From Acidobacteriota bacterium (lineage in GTDB: Bacteria > Acidobacteriota > Vicinamibacteria > Vicinamibacterales > UBA8438), in contig DTWD01000632.1 of the NCBI GenBank assembly GCA_012963185.1, positions 1 through 12,305 on the forward strand: DNA of 12,305 nt, written 5' to 3'. The translations under genes and the position numbers were made by a program. Of the stretch, positions 5,670-12,305 are shown piece by piece. The notes beneath the pieces are model-generated. The model searched no databases, was not told where the DNA came from, and was given only the letters and a program-made list of their open reading frames with translations. Each line of letters begins with the position of its first letter. Position 1 is the first letter of the stretch.

Positions 5670-7835
5670 ATGACCGGATTTGACGACCTCCTTGTGACGG
5701 TCAAGGGCTATAGTCCTGAGGCTGATACAGATCTGATCCGGCGGGCGTATGAGTTTTCGTCTCTTGCTCATGCAGGACAGACTCGGCGTTCAGGCGAGCA
5801 ATACATTACGCATCCGCTCGAGGTGGCTGGCTTAGTTGCCGACATGCACCTTGATGACATCGCAATAGCAGCGAGCCTACTGCACGATGTTGTCGAAGAT
5901 ACGCTTACGACGATTGAGAATGTCACGCAGCTGTTCGGAGCTGACGTTGCTCATGTTGTGGAAGGTTTGACAAAGATTAGTACGATTCCGTTTTCCTCAG
6001 TTGAAGAGCAACAAGCTGAAAACTTTCGCAAGATGCTTTTGGCGATGGTTGACGATGTGCGAGTGATATTAGTTAAACTCGCCGACCGTCTTCACAACAT
6101 GCGCACGCTTGATCATTTACAAGAAGATCAACGCGTCACAATCGCTCAGGAAACCCTCGATATTTTTGCTCCGATTGCTCATCGACTCGGAATGAGCAAA
6201 ATCAAGAACGAACTTGAGGCGCTTGCGTTTCGTTACGTTGATCCGCTTGGCTACGAATCTCTGAGAGCTCAAGTGGATGAACGACGTCGTGCTACGCAAG
6301 AGGCTGTTGTCGTACTGAATCAGACGCTAGAGCGAAAATTGCGGAATGGAGGCATTCCGATCATCGCGCTCGAAGGGCGAACCAAACGGCTTTTTAGTAT
6401 TTGGAAGAAGATGCGCCGGCAGAAGATTTCGCTTGACCAGGTGTACGACCTGATCACTGTTCGTGTTGTTACGGAGTCAATTAAGGATTGTTACGCAGCG
6501 CTCGGGATTATTCACCAGACATGGGCACCGGTGCCTGGTCGGTTTAAGGATTTTGTCGCAATGTCTCGTCCGAACGGTTACCGGTCGTTACATACGTCAG
6601 TGGTCAGTGATCAAGGGTTTCCCTTTGAAGTGCAAATACGTACACAGCAGATGCATCGTATTGCTGAAGAAGGCATCGCGTCTCACTGGAAATATAAAGA
6701 AGGACGCGTTGGTGCCGCAGATGACGAGCAGTATTTTCTTTGGTTGCGCCAGTTGTTGGAATGGCAGCACGACGTTCCAGACCCGAGTGAGTTTATCAGT
6801 AGCTTAAAGCTCGACCTTTACCCAGAAGAGGTTTACATATTTACGCCGAAGGGAGAAGTGAAGGCGCTTCCACGCGGTGCAACAGCCGTTGACTTTGCAT
6901 ACTCCGTTCATACAGATATCGGTCACATGTGTGTTGGTGCTCGTGTTAATGGACGAATGGTGCCGCTTCGTAGTCAGTTGGAGAGCGGCGACATCGTAGA
7001 CGTGGTGACAGCGGCTGATCATAGTCCCGCACGTGACTGGCTGAATTTTGTTGCGACAACGCGAGCCAGAAACAAAATCAAGCATTTCATTCACGTTGAG
7101 GAAAAGACTCGAGCTGTAGAACTTGGACGAAAGATGATGGAAAAACAGATTCGGCACTTTGATCTCAAGGTCAAGACAATCCTCGATGCTGACGTACTGG
7201 AATCTGTCTGTGTCGATTTTGGTACGCAGAAAACAGACGATTTACTCGCTTTGGTGGGGTATGGCAAGGTGTCTACCCGTACTCTTCTAGAGAAACTTGT
7301 ACCAGTAAATCAACTGAGAGAACCCAAGAAGGGAGCCGCTATTGCCTCAATTGTTCGCCGGGTGCTTCGGCCTAACCAGCACAAGATCAAGGTTCGTGGA
7401 TTCGATGACCTCATGGTGTTTCGTGCTGGCTGTTGTAATCCCATTCGTGGTGAGAAAATAGTTGGTTATGTTACTCGGGGAAAGGGTGTGTCGGTGCACT
7501 CGGCTAGCTGTCGCAACGTGACGAATCTTTTCTACGATCCGGACAGACGGATTGACGTTGTGTGGGATTCCTCCGTCACCGCTGAGACATTGTTCACTGT
7601 GTGTTTGACAATTCAGGTCGAAGACAGAAGAGGCATGCTGGCTGATGTAACATCTCGTATTTCAGATACGAAAATTAATATTAGAAAAGTGGAAGCCACA
7701 GCACATGAAGATCAACATGGTCACATCAGTGTCACGATGGACATTAGCGATCTGAAACATTTACAGCGGGTAATCAAGGTGGTGCGTGCAGTGCCTGGAG
7801 TACTTAACGTAGAGCGTGTCTTAAGGCAGCAGTAG
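5670..7835 (+). CDS. rel: Bifunctional (p)ppGpp synthetase/hydrolase (Rel/SpoT family)
   Basis: Makes (p)ppGpp from ATP and GTP/GDP and hydrolyses it, controlling the stringent response; cytoplasmic, partly ribosome-bound. At 721 residues it has normal long-RSH length. Domains: HD hydrolase (about 20-170) with H48, the intact HDVVED motif (H72, D73, E76, D77) and D139 in LADRLHN; synthetase (about 230-345) with YDLITVRVV, GRFKDFVAMSRPNGYRSLHT and E320 in FEVQIRT; TGS (about 385-447); helical region; zinc-finger region with C588, C589, H610 and C614; C-terminal ACT (about 641-718, VEDRRGMLADVTSRI). The RFKD sequence (291-294) is the RxKD type of bifunctional Rel/SpoT, not the ExDD of RelA, so both activities are expected. 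The ATG at 5670 fits the family N-terminus (FDDLLVTVKGYSPEADTDLI), but no ribosome binding site is visible in front of it. It converges on ridA. Confidence 0.96.
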   Translation: MTGFDDLLVTVKGYSPEADTDLIRRAYEFSSLAHAGQTRRSGEQYITHPLEVAGLVADMHLDDIAIAASLLHDVVEDTLTTIENVTQLFGADVAHVVEGLTKISTIPFSSVEEQQAENFRKMLLAMVDDVRVILVKLADRLHNMRTLDHLQEDQRVTIAQETLDIFAPIAHRLGMSKIKNELEALAFRYVDPLGYESLRAQVDERRRATQEAVVVLNQTLERKLRNGGIPIIALEGRTKRLFSIWKKMRRQKISLDQVYDLITVRVVTESIKDCYAALGIIHQTWAPVPGRFKDFVAMSRPNGYRSLHTSVVSDQGFPFEVQIRTQQMHRIAEEGIASHWKYKEGRVGAADDEQYFLWLRQLLEWQHDVPDPSEFISSLKLDLYPEEVYIFTPKGEVKALPRGATAVDFAYSVHTDIGHMCVGARVNGRMVPLRSQLESGDIVDVVTAADHSPARDWLNFVATTRARNKIKHFIHVEEKTRAVELGRKMMEKQIRHFDLKVKTILDADVLESVCVDFGTQKTDDLLALVGYGKVSTRTLLEKLVPVNQLREPKKGAAIASIVRRVLRPNQHKIKVRGFDDLMVFRAGCCNPIRGEKIVGYVTRGKGVSVHSASCRNVTNLFYDPDRRIDVVWDSSVTAETLFTVCLTIQVEDRRGMLADVTSRISDTKINIRKVEATAHEDQHGHISVTMDISDLKHLQRVIKVVRAVPGVLNVERVLRQQ

Positions 7836-7923
7836 GCATTTATCAGGCCATGAACCGGTTGCGGAAACCTTTGTGTCATGCTGTTGCTGGTACCGAAAAT
7901 AGGCCACGGGAAATCTGATTGAG

Positions 7924-8310
7924 TTATGAGGGGATAACAACGATCGCGTCGATTTCGACGAGGGCGTCCTTTGGTAGACGTGACACTTCTACGGTTGCAC
8001 GGGCTGGAGCCGAGTCCGAAAAATACTTCTCGTAGACTCCATTCATTGCGGAAAAGTCATTCATGTTTGAGAGATAGACTGTTGTTTTGACAACGTCGGC
8101 AAGCGTCGCTCCGGCTGTACCGACAATCGCATTAAGGTTTCGAAGTACCCGATCTGTTTGTTTGGCAATGTCTTCTGGAGACATTGTTCCCGTCTCAGGA
8201 TCGATCGCAAGTTGTCCCGACACAAATACCAAGCTGCCAGAGCGAACCGCTTGGGAGTACGCACCCAGAGCAGCAGGAGCCTTATCGGTTGATATCGTGA
8301 TTTTTGACAC
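7924..8310 (-). CDS. ridA: RidA/YjgF/YER057c-family enamine/imine deaminase
   Basis: RidA hydrolyses reactive 2-aminoacrylate and related enamines/imines formed by PLP enzymes, releasing ammonia; it is a cytoplasmic homotrimer. From GTG 8310 the product is 128 residues, the family's usual size. Typical features are TDKAPAALGAYSQAV (8-22, Tyr18), FVSGQLAIDPETG (29-41), NLNAIVGTAGATLADVVKTT (58-77) and the active-site block PARATVEVSRLPKDALVEID (102-121) with Arg104 and Glu119. The frame is open further upstream to an ATG at 8358, but those residues do not resemble RidA and would overlap the end of rpmB. With the GTG start the gap to the rpmB stop is 11 bases, so co-transcription and coupled translation with rpmB are likely. 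No clear ribosome binding site precedes the GTG. Confidence 0.93.
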   Translation of the reverse strand: MSKITISTDKAPAALGAYSQAVRSGSLVFVSGQLAIDPETGTMSPEDIAKQTDRVLRNLNAIVGTAGATLADVVKTTVYLSNMNDFSAMNGVYEKYFSDSAPARATVEVSRLPKDALVEIDAIVVIPS

Positions 8311-8321
8311 GAAGAAATGTG

Positions 8322-8513
8322 CTAGGCAGCTTTCGTAATCTTGTTCGATCGAATGCATCGCGTGCAGACGCGAATACGTTTCACCGTGCCACCAATAACG
8401 ACCCTGACTCTCTGAATATTTGCTTGAAAGCGTCTCGGAGTAACGTTATGCGCGTGACTGACGTTCCGACCGAAGGCGGGGCCTTTTCCACAGATGTCGC
8501 AGCGTTTTGCCAT
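8322..8513 (-). CDS. rpmB: Ribosomal protein L28 (zinc-binding C+ form)
   Basis: Structural protein of the large ribosomal subunit, 63 residues. The start MAKRCDICGKGPAFGRNVSH and NVTPRRFQANIQRVRVV are diagnostic of bL28. Four cysteines in two CxxC pairs (C5, C8 and C50, C53) mark the zinc-binding C+ paralogue rather than the cysteine-free form that some bacteria induce under zinc starvation. The ribosome binding site is weak (AGAAG about eight bases before the ATG). A candidate extended -10 promoter lies at 8548-8556. The gene is followed after 11 bases by ridA on the same strand. Confidence 0.95.
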   Translation of the reverse strand: MAKRCDICGKGPAFGRNVSHAHNVTPRRFQANIQRVRVVIGGTVKRIRVCTRCIRSNKITKAA

Positions 8514-8547
8514 ATATCTATCTTCTATTAAGTAGGTTGAGCTGTTA

Positions 8548-8556
8548 ATAATAGCA
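8548..8556 (-). promoter_or_regulatory. Candidate extended -10 promoter for rpmB-ridA
   Basis: On the - strand the sequence reads TGCTATTAT (8556 down to 8548), an extended -10 element with a TATTAT hexamer. The -35 region (AGCGAC at 8571-8576) is poor. Transcription would start about 30 bases before the rpmB ATG. Confidence 0.35.
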
Positions 8557-8557
8557 C

Positions 8558-8582
8558 TGAAAATAAGCGGGTCGCTCCCCGC
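8558..8582 (-). terminator. Weak candidate terminator after the Cys-rich gene
   Basis: On the - strand, GCGGG and CCCGC (8578-8582 and 8567-8571) form a five-pair stem with a six-base loop followed by TTATTTT, six bases after the Cys-rich gene. The stem is short, so read-through into rpmB is likely. Confidence 0.35.
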
Positions 8583-8587
8583 CAGTT

Positions 8588-9274
8588 CTACCGGCCCGGA
8601 ACGATCAGCCTTGATTCTGTCGTCCGGGGAGTGTCTGCCTTTTCAGTAGAGCTATCAGAACCAGGGTCTTTGAGGACGCGACGCAGTAATGAGAGGTAAC
8701 TAGTGTCTGAGATGTTGTCTGGGTCGTCATGATTACCAAGAGCTGCTTTAGCGTTTTGTGCGGCCGTTTCCAATCGGCGCATCGAGACGGCTAGGTCGAT
8801 GTCTGATAACCGTGCCCCTTCGGAGCGTTTTGCTTCAATAAAATCGCCGATTTCCTTCGCGAGTCGTTGCCCGGTGACACTTGGCGGGGAGTGTTCATAG
8901 ACAATGCCACGACTCGCTGTTTCGTAGGTTTGGGCCAGCGCAGAGGCTGCTTGTTGCACGTCAGTATCGGTCAGAGCAGGAGCATCGTTACGGTCAATCC
9001 TTAGGAAAGACTGCACCATAAATAAAATCTGATGCTGGCTTTCGGTAAGTCCTTGGAGTGTTGGTAGCAAAAAACGTAAATCCCGCTCCTGTCGCCGTTG
9101 GATAACGGCGGGCGGGTGGACAGTTGATGATTGTAGGTAGCTACAATCAGAAGGACACGTGATTTCGACCTGCCTTTTTGTTCCGCAACAGACAGCACAT
9201 ATTTTCTTTCCCAGAGCCGGGCAGGAGCGTCGAGCTCTCCTCCGGTTGCAGAGCGGGCAAGTCGACTTTGACAT
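8588..9274 (-). CDS. Cys-rich zinc-finger-like protein of unknown function
   Basis: I cannot name this 228-residue protein. Its first 44 residues hold eight cysteines in the order CxxC-x8-C-x7-CxxCC-x9-C-x3-C (C6, C9, C18, C26, C29, C30, C40, C44), with CPALGKKICAVCCGTKR and CPSDCSYL as striking blocks. This would fit two zinc sites in a treble-clef or B-box-like arrangement. After a basic helix (VIQRRQERDLRFLLPTLQGL, 58-77) come several helices and a polar, disordered tail (about 205-228). No signal or membrane segment is present, so a cytoplasmic nucleic-acid- or protein-binding role is conceivable but inferred. I chose ATG 9274 because the residues from MSKSTCPLCN look native; a TTG at 9292 in the same frame is the alternative. 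The AAGG directly before the ATG is too close for a normal ribosome binding site. It lies 74 bases upstream of rpmB on the same strand. I have a general impression of similar proteins in Acidobacteriota, not verified. Confidence 0.75.
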   Translation of the reverse strand: MSKSTCPLCNRRRARRSCPALGKKICAVCCGTKRQVEITCPSDCSYLQSSTVHPPAVIQRRQERDLRFLLPTLQGLTESQHQILFMVQSFLRIDRNDAPALTDTDVQQAASALAQTYETASRGIVYEHSPPSVTGQRLAKEIGDFIEAKRSEGARLSDIDLAVSMRRLETAAQNAKAALGNHDDPDNISDTSYLSLLRRVLKDPGSDSSTEKADTPRTTESRLIVPGR

Positions 9275-9807
9275 CCTTAAAATAGATTCCAAGTGAATAG
9301 GGTGACCATAAAACTACCCAAGTTCTCAGTCTAAATTATGACAGGTTAGTTTTTAAGGCTGAAGATCATTTTGTCCCTTTTAGAGGCCGCTTATCCAGAA
9401 ATTGACACCAAAGGTGGCGGGAAACGATTTACATAGTTTTAACTTCAACTTGTCGACCAGCCAGGCCGAGTTCTTGTAAAATACTTTTCGTTAGGGTGTT
9501 ACGCCGTAGGGGCCCGTGATTGGGGCCGTTTGAAGTTCCGTATTCTGTGGAATCTGATCCCCCGCTATTGTCAAGTAACCCCAACAAAAGCTGGCGATTG
9601 CACACAAATTCATGGTTGATGCAGGTATCGGCAGACTTTTTACCCGTTTCTGAGGATTCAGGCATCTACTTTGCACTGTAGGTCCTAGATCATCTGAATA
9701 TTTTTCACTGAGGGTGGTGCAGTAGCCTGTGTTTGGATCCGAGAAAACAGGCGTGGCGGCTGAATAAGCTGTTATGGAAGGAAGCAGTCGCGCTCATAGG
9801 AGTCGTA
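9275..9807. other. Long gene-poor region between Cys-rich gene and dksA-like gene
   Basis: About 530 bases with no gene I can support. It must hold the divergent promoters of its two neighbours: a perfect TTGACA at 9402-9407 lacks a good -10; TTGCAC (9671-9676) with TGAATA (9695-9700) is a poor + strand candidate; CATAAT on the - strand (9335-9340) could serve the Cys-rich gene. A - strand open frame of 78 codons (9429-9665) is weakly protein-like near its end (GPLRRNTLTKSILQELGLAG) but has no ribosome binding site. No tRNA, tmRNA, SRP RNA or RNase P RNA signature was seen. Confidence 0.5.
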
Positions 9808-10233
9808 ATGAAGAAAACAAGATATAACGAATTGAAACGAATTCTTGAAGAACGTCGCTTTCAAATCATGGCAGAAGTCCAAGACAAAATGCGCGATGTT
9901 CGAAAAGAGAATGCGACAGTGCCCCAGCAAGGGGTTCGTGATGAAGCTGAAAGTTCCGAGGCGGACATCCAGGAAGATATCGAGTTTGCGTTACTTCAGA
10001 TGAAGGCTGAGACGCTCAAGAAGATAGATGACGCGCTGTTGCTGCTCGACAAGGGTACGTTTGGCGAGTGCTATGAGTGTGGTGATGAAATTTTGGCACA
10101 ACGACTACGGGCGTTGCCGTTTGCGGTACGTTGTAAGTACTGTGAAGAGAAACGTGAATCAGAAACACCAACTGACAAGACGAATGGTCCACTGCGTAGC
10201 ACGGTATCATTATTCTTGGATCACCCAAATTGA
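9808..10233 (+). CDS. DksA/TraR-family C4 zinc-finger transcription regulator
   Basis: DksA-family proteins enter the secondary channel of RNA polymerase and, with ppGpp, change promoter activity in the stringent response. The 141-residue product from ATG 9808 has two helices forming a coiled coil (about 4-35 and 52-81), a loop between them with an acidic stretch, GVRDEAESSEAD (42-53), and the C4 zinc finger GECYECGDEILAQRLRALPF with C88, C91, C109 and C112. DksA of E. coli has D71 and D74 at the coiled-coil tip; here D45 and E48 may take that place. AGGAG at 9798-9802, five bases before the ATG, decides the start; the same frame is open to a TTG at 9733 without such a site. The C-terminal 25 residues are polar and unconserved in appearance. 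It is followed 94 bases later by lon with no terminator between. Confidence 0.88.
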   Translation: MKKTRYNELKRILEERRFQIMAEVQDKMRDVRKENATVPQQGVRDEAESSEADIQEDIEFALLQMKAETLKKIDDALLLLDKGTFGECYECGDEILAQRLRALPFAVRCKYCEEKRESETPTDKTNGPLRSTVSLFLDHPN

Positions 10234-10327
10234 TACTGAGCTTGTGCCACGTTCGCTGTGCGCAAAGTGTGATGTTTTTTGACGGGGTAACAGTGGTTAT
10301 CGATATCGTTAGGACGGAGGTTGTCAG

Positions 10328-12305
10328 GTGAGCGACGAAGTGGATCAGACTGATCACACTAGCGATTCTGGAGATGATCGCCCATTGTCGATTCCTGACG
10401 AAATCCCGGTTCTTCCCCTTCGTGACACAGTGCTGTTTCCGGATTCGTTTATGCCTCTTGCCGTTGCGCGAGAAGCATCTATTCGACTTATTGACAAAGC
10501 TTTGGCTGAGGATCAATTGGTTGGGGTTTTTACACAGCGAGAAGCGTCTATCGAAGAACCAACACAAGACGACCTATATTCGGTTGGCACAATCACTCAT
10601 ATCCATAAGATGTTTAAGCTTCCAGACGGGAGCCTGCGATTGATTGTGCAAGGTCTGGCTCGTGTATCACTTAAGACTATTATCGAAACAGACCCATTCA
10701 TTCGTGCGGCCGTGAGCAGCGCTGAGGAATCAGTTTCTGATTCAGATCACCTTGAGATCGATGCGCTTCAACGAAACATAAATAATAACTTTCAGCAAAT
10801 AGTTTCATTGTCTCCACTACTGTCAGACGATTTACAGGCCCTCTCGGGAAACATCACTGATCCAGGGAAGCTTACCGACTTTATAGCCTCTAGTTTGACG
10901 ACATTGGCTACGTCAGCGAAACAAGAAATACTTGAGACACTCGACCTCCGGTCGCGGATGGATCACCTGAATCGAATTCTTATTAAAGAACTCGAGGTCC
11001 TTGAACTTGGTTCAAAGATCCAGTCTGAGGTGCAGTCTGAAGTCGGCAAGAACCAACGTGAATATTTGCTGCGCGAGCAACTTAAGGCGATTCAGAAAGA
11101 GCTTGGAGAAACTGATGACCAGGCTAAAGAGATTGAGGAGTTACGAGAGAAGATTAATACTTCTGGAATGCCGGAGGCAGTACAGAAAGAAGCGTTCCGT
11201 GAACTAGACCGACTCTCAAAAATGCCACCGGCAGCTGCCGAATATACGGTGTCTCGTACTTACCTCGATTGGCTGGTCATGTTGCCGTGGAATCTTCGTA
11301 CTGAGGAAAAGATTATTGACTTGGCTCGTGCGAAGGAGACGCTGGATGGGGATCATTCTGGCCTTGATAAGGCAAAGGACAGAATTATTGAATATTTAGC
11401 CGTCCGAAAGCTTAAGCCTGATACCAAAGGACCGATCCTTTGTTTTGTCGGACCGCCAGGAGTCGGCAAAACATCACTTGCCAAAGGGATTGCGGCGTCG
11501 CTAGACCGCAAGTTTGTGTGCGTGTCGCTGGGTGGTATGCGCGATGAGGCGGAAATAAAGGGCCACCGGAGGACCTATATTGGTGCTTTACCTGGACAGA
11601 TTATTCAGGGTTTGCGACGAGCCGAATCGAAGAATCCCGTATTCATTCTTGATGAGATCGACAAGCTTGGAACCGATTTTAGAGGCGATCCGGCGTCGGC
11701 GCTTCTTGAAGTTCTTGATCCAGAACAGAATACAACCTTCCGCGACCACTACCTCGACGTGCCGTTTGATCTTTCTGAGGTTCTTTTTATAACAACGGCC
11801 AATGTACTCGACCCAATTGCACCTGCGTTACGTGATCGGATGGAGGTATTGGAGTTGCCCGGTTATACAGAGGACGAGAAAGCTGTCATTGCGAATGAGC
11901 ATCTCATTGCTCGCCAGATTGATAATCATGGTTTAAGTTCGGAGCAGATCGCGTTCACCGAGGACGCGTTGCGTTTTGTGGTTCGTGGCTATACGCGGGA
12001 AGCCGGAGTGCGGAATCTGGAACGGGAGATGGGTGCACTCTGTCGGAAGGTGGCCCGGCGTCATGCCGAGGGTGACGATTCTCCGATAACGATTACCTCT
12101 GAAGCAGTCGTTGAAATGCTCGGAGCGCCAAAGTTTCTTGACGAGGAAGTTGCTGAGCGTACCAAACAACCAGGAGTAGCTATTGGTCTCGCGTGGACGC
12201 CCGTTGGAGGCGACGTGCTTTTTGTTGAGGCCACTCGCATGACGGGCTCTGGTTCACTAACGGTAACTGGGCACCTCGGCGACGTGATGAAAGAATCGGC
12301 TCGAG
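10328..12305 (+). CDS. lon: ATP-dependent Lon protease (3' end outside window)
   Basis: Lon is a cytoplasmic hexameric AAA+ serine protease that degrades misfolded and regulatory proteins. The frame opens at GTG 10328, seven bases after GGAGG (10316-10320), and stays open to the right edge (659 codons). An acidic N-terminal extension (1-22) precedes the Lon N domain (about 25-215, IPVLPLRDTVLFPDSFMPLA). Next come a long coiled-coil region (REYLLREQLKAIQKELGE, about 244-261), the AAA+ module with Walker A GPPGVGKT (375-382), Walker B FILDEID (D442-E443) and FITTANVLDPIAPALRDRME, and the helical subdomain with YTREAGVRNLER. The protease domain begins around 616 (IGLAWTPVGGDVLFVEA), but the catalytic Ser-Lys dyad lies beyond the window. 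The usual length is about 780-820 residues, so roughly a sixth to a fifth is missing. Probably co-transcribed with the dksA-like gene. Confidence 0.96.
   Translation, partial: MSDEVDQTDHTSDSGDDRPLSIPDEIPVLPLRDTVLFPDSFMPLAVAREASIRLIDKALAEDQLVGVFTQREASIEEPTQDDLYSVGTITHIHKMFKLPDGSLRLIVQGLARVSLKTIIETDPFIRAAVSSAEESVSDSDHLEIDALQRNINNNFQQIVSLSPLLSDDLQALSGNITDPGKLTDFIASSLTTLATSAKQEILETLDLRSRMDHLNRILIKELEVLELGSKIQSEVQSEVGKNQREYLLREQLKAIQKELGETDDQAKEIEELREKINTSGMPEAVQKEAFRELDRLSKMPPAAAEYTVSRTYLDWLVMLPWNLRTEEKIIDLARAKETLDGDHSGLDKAKDRIIEYLAVRKLKPDTKGPILCFVGPPGVGKTSLAKGIAASLDRKFVCVSLGGMRDEAEIKGHRRTYIGALPGQIIQGLRRAESKNPVFILDEIDKLGTDFRGDPASALLEVLDPEQNTTFRDHYLDVPFDLSEVLFITTANVLDPIAPALRDRMEVLELPGYTEDEKAVIANEHLIARQIDNHGLSSEQIAFTEDALRFVVRGYTREAGVRNLEREMGALCRKVARRHAEGDDSPITITSEAVVEMLGAPKFLDEEVAERTKQPGVAIGLAWTPVGGDVLFVEATRMTGSGSLTVTGHLGDVMKESAR

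Noticed and set aside
5477..5704. 75-codon open frame on the - strand upstream of rel
   Set aside because: It overlaps the rel start, has no recognisable features and no ribosome binding site.
8311..8358. Longer RidA starting at ATG 8358
   Set aside because: The extra 16 residues do not resemble RidA and overlap the end of rpmB; the GTG at 8310 gives the family length.
9402..9435. TTGACA promoter in the large gap
   Set aside because: A perfect -35 hexamer, but no acceptable -10 at 16-18 bases.
9733..9807. Longer DksA-like protein from TTG 9733
   Set aside because: No ribosome binding site there; ATG 9808 has AGGAG and starts the predicted coiled coil.
1..12305. CRISPR array, insertion sequence, prophage or tRNA
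   Set aside because: No regularly spaced repeats, transposase- or integrase-like frames, or tRNA-like cloverleaf were found on either strand by eye.

Overview
The window looks like a chromosomal segment of an Acidobacteriota-type bacterium, possibly of the Vicinamibacteria lineage. I infer this from the style of the TonB C-terminal protein (glycine-rich hinge, long proline runs, TonB domain), the ExbB plus two ExbD arrangement, a zinc-ribbon/PspC protein remnant and a Cys-rich unknown protein. No marker gene in the window settles the taxonomy. Most genes are housekeeping or envelope genes, and there are no signs of phage, insertion sequences, CRISPR or integrated elements.

Layout, left to right. 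(1) 1-2335: the 3' part of a TonB-like protein, exbB, exbD1 and exbD2 on the + strand, closed by a clear intrinsic terminator. This is an energy-transduction operon for outer-membrane transport. A large hairpin sits directly in front of the exbD1 ribosome binding site. (2) 2532-3428: an alpha/beta hydrolase. (3) 3429-4031: a degenerate stretch with a frame-broken zinc-ribbon/PspC gene and perhaps a second small broken reading frame on the - strand. (4) 4196-5445: a bidirectional terminator, a TPR lipoprotein on the - strand and its good sigma70-type promoter. (5) 5670-7835: a full-length bifunctional Rel/SpoT (p)ppGpp synthetase/hydrolase on the + strand. (6) 7924-9274: three - strand genes, read in the order Cys-rich unknown protein, ribosomal protein L28 (rpmB), RidA. 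(7) 9275-9807: a long gap without a convincing gene. (8) 9808-12305: a DksA/TraR-type zinc-finger regulator followed by lon, which runs off the right end just inside its protease domain.

Functional links: Rel makes and degrades (p)ppGpp, and DksA-family proteins are its classical partners at RNA polymerase. L28, RidA and Lon belong to translation, metabolite damage control and protein quality control. The right half is therefore stress- and growth-control themed, although the genes are in several transcription units. I see no clearly new multi-gene system. The best leads are the Cys-rich unknown protein, the exbB-exbD1 hairpin and the cluster of broken frames at 3436-4031.
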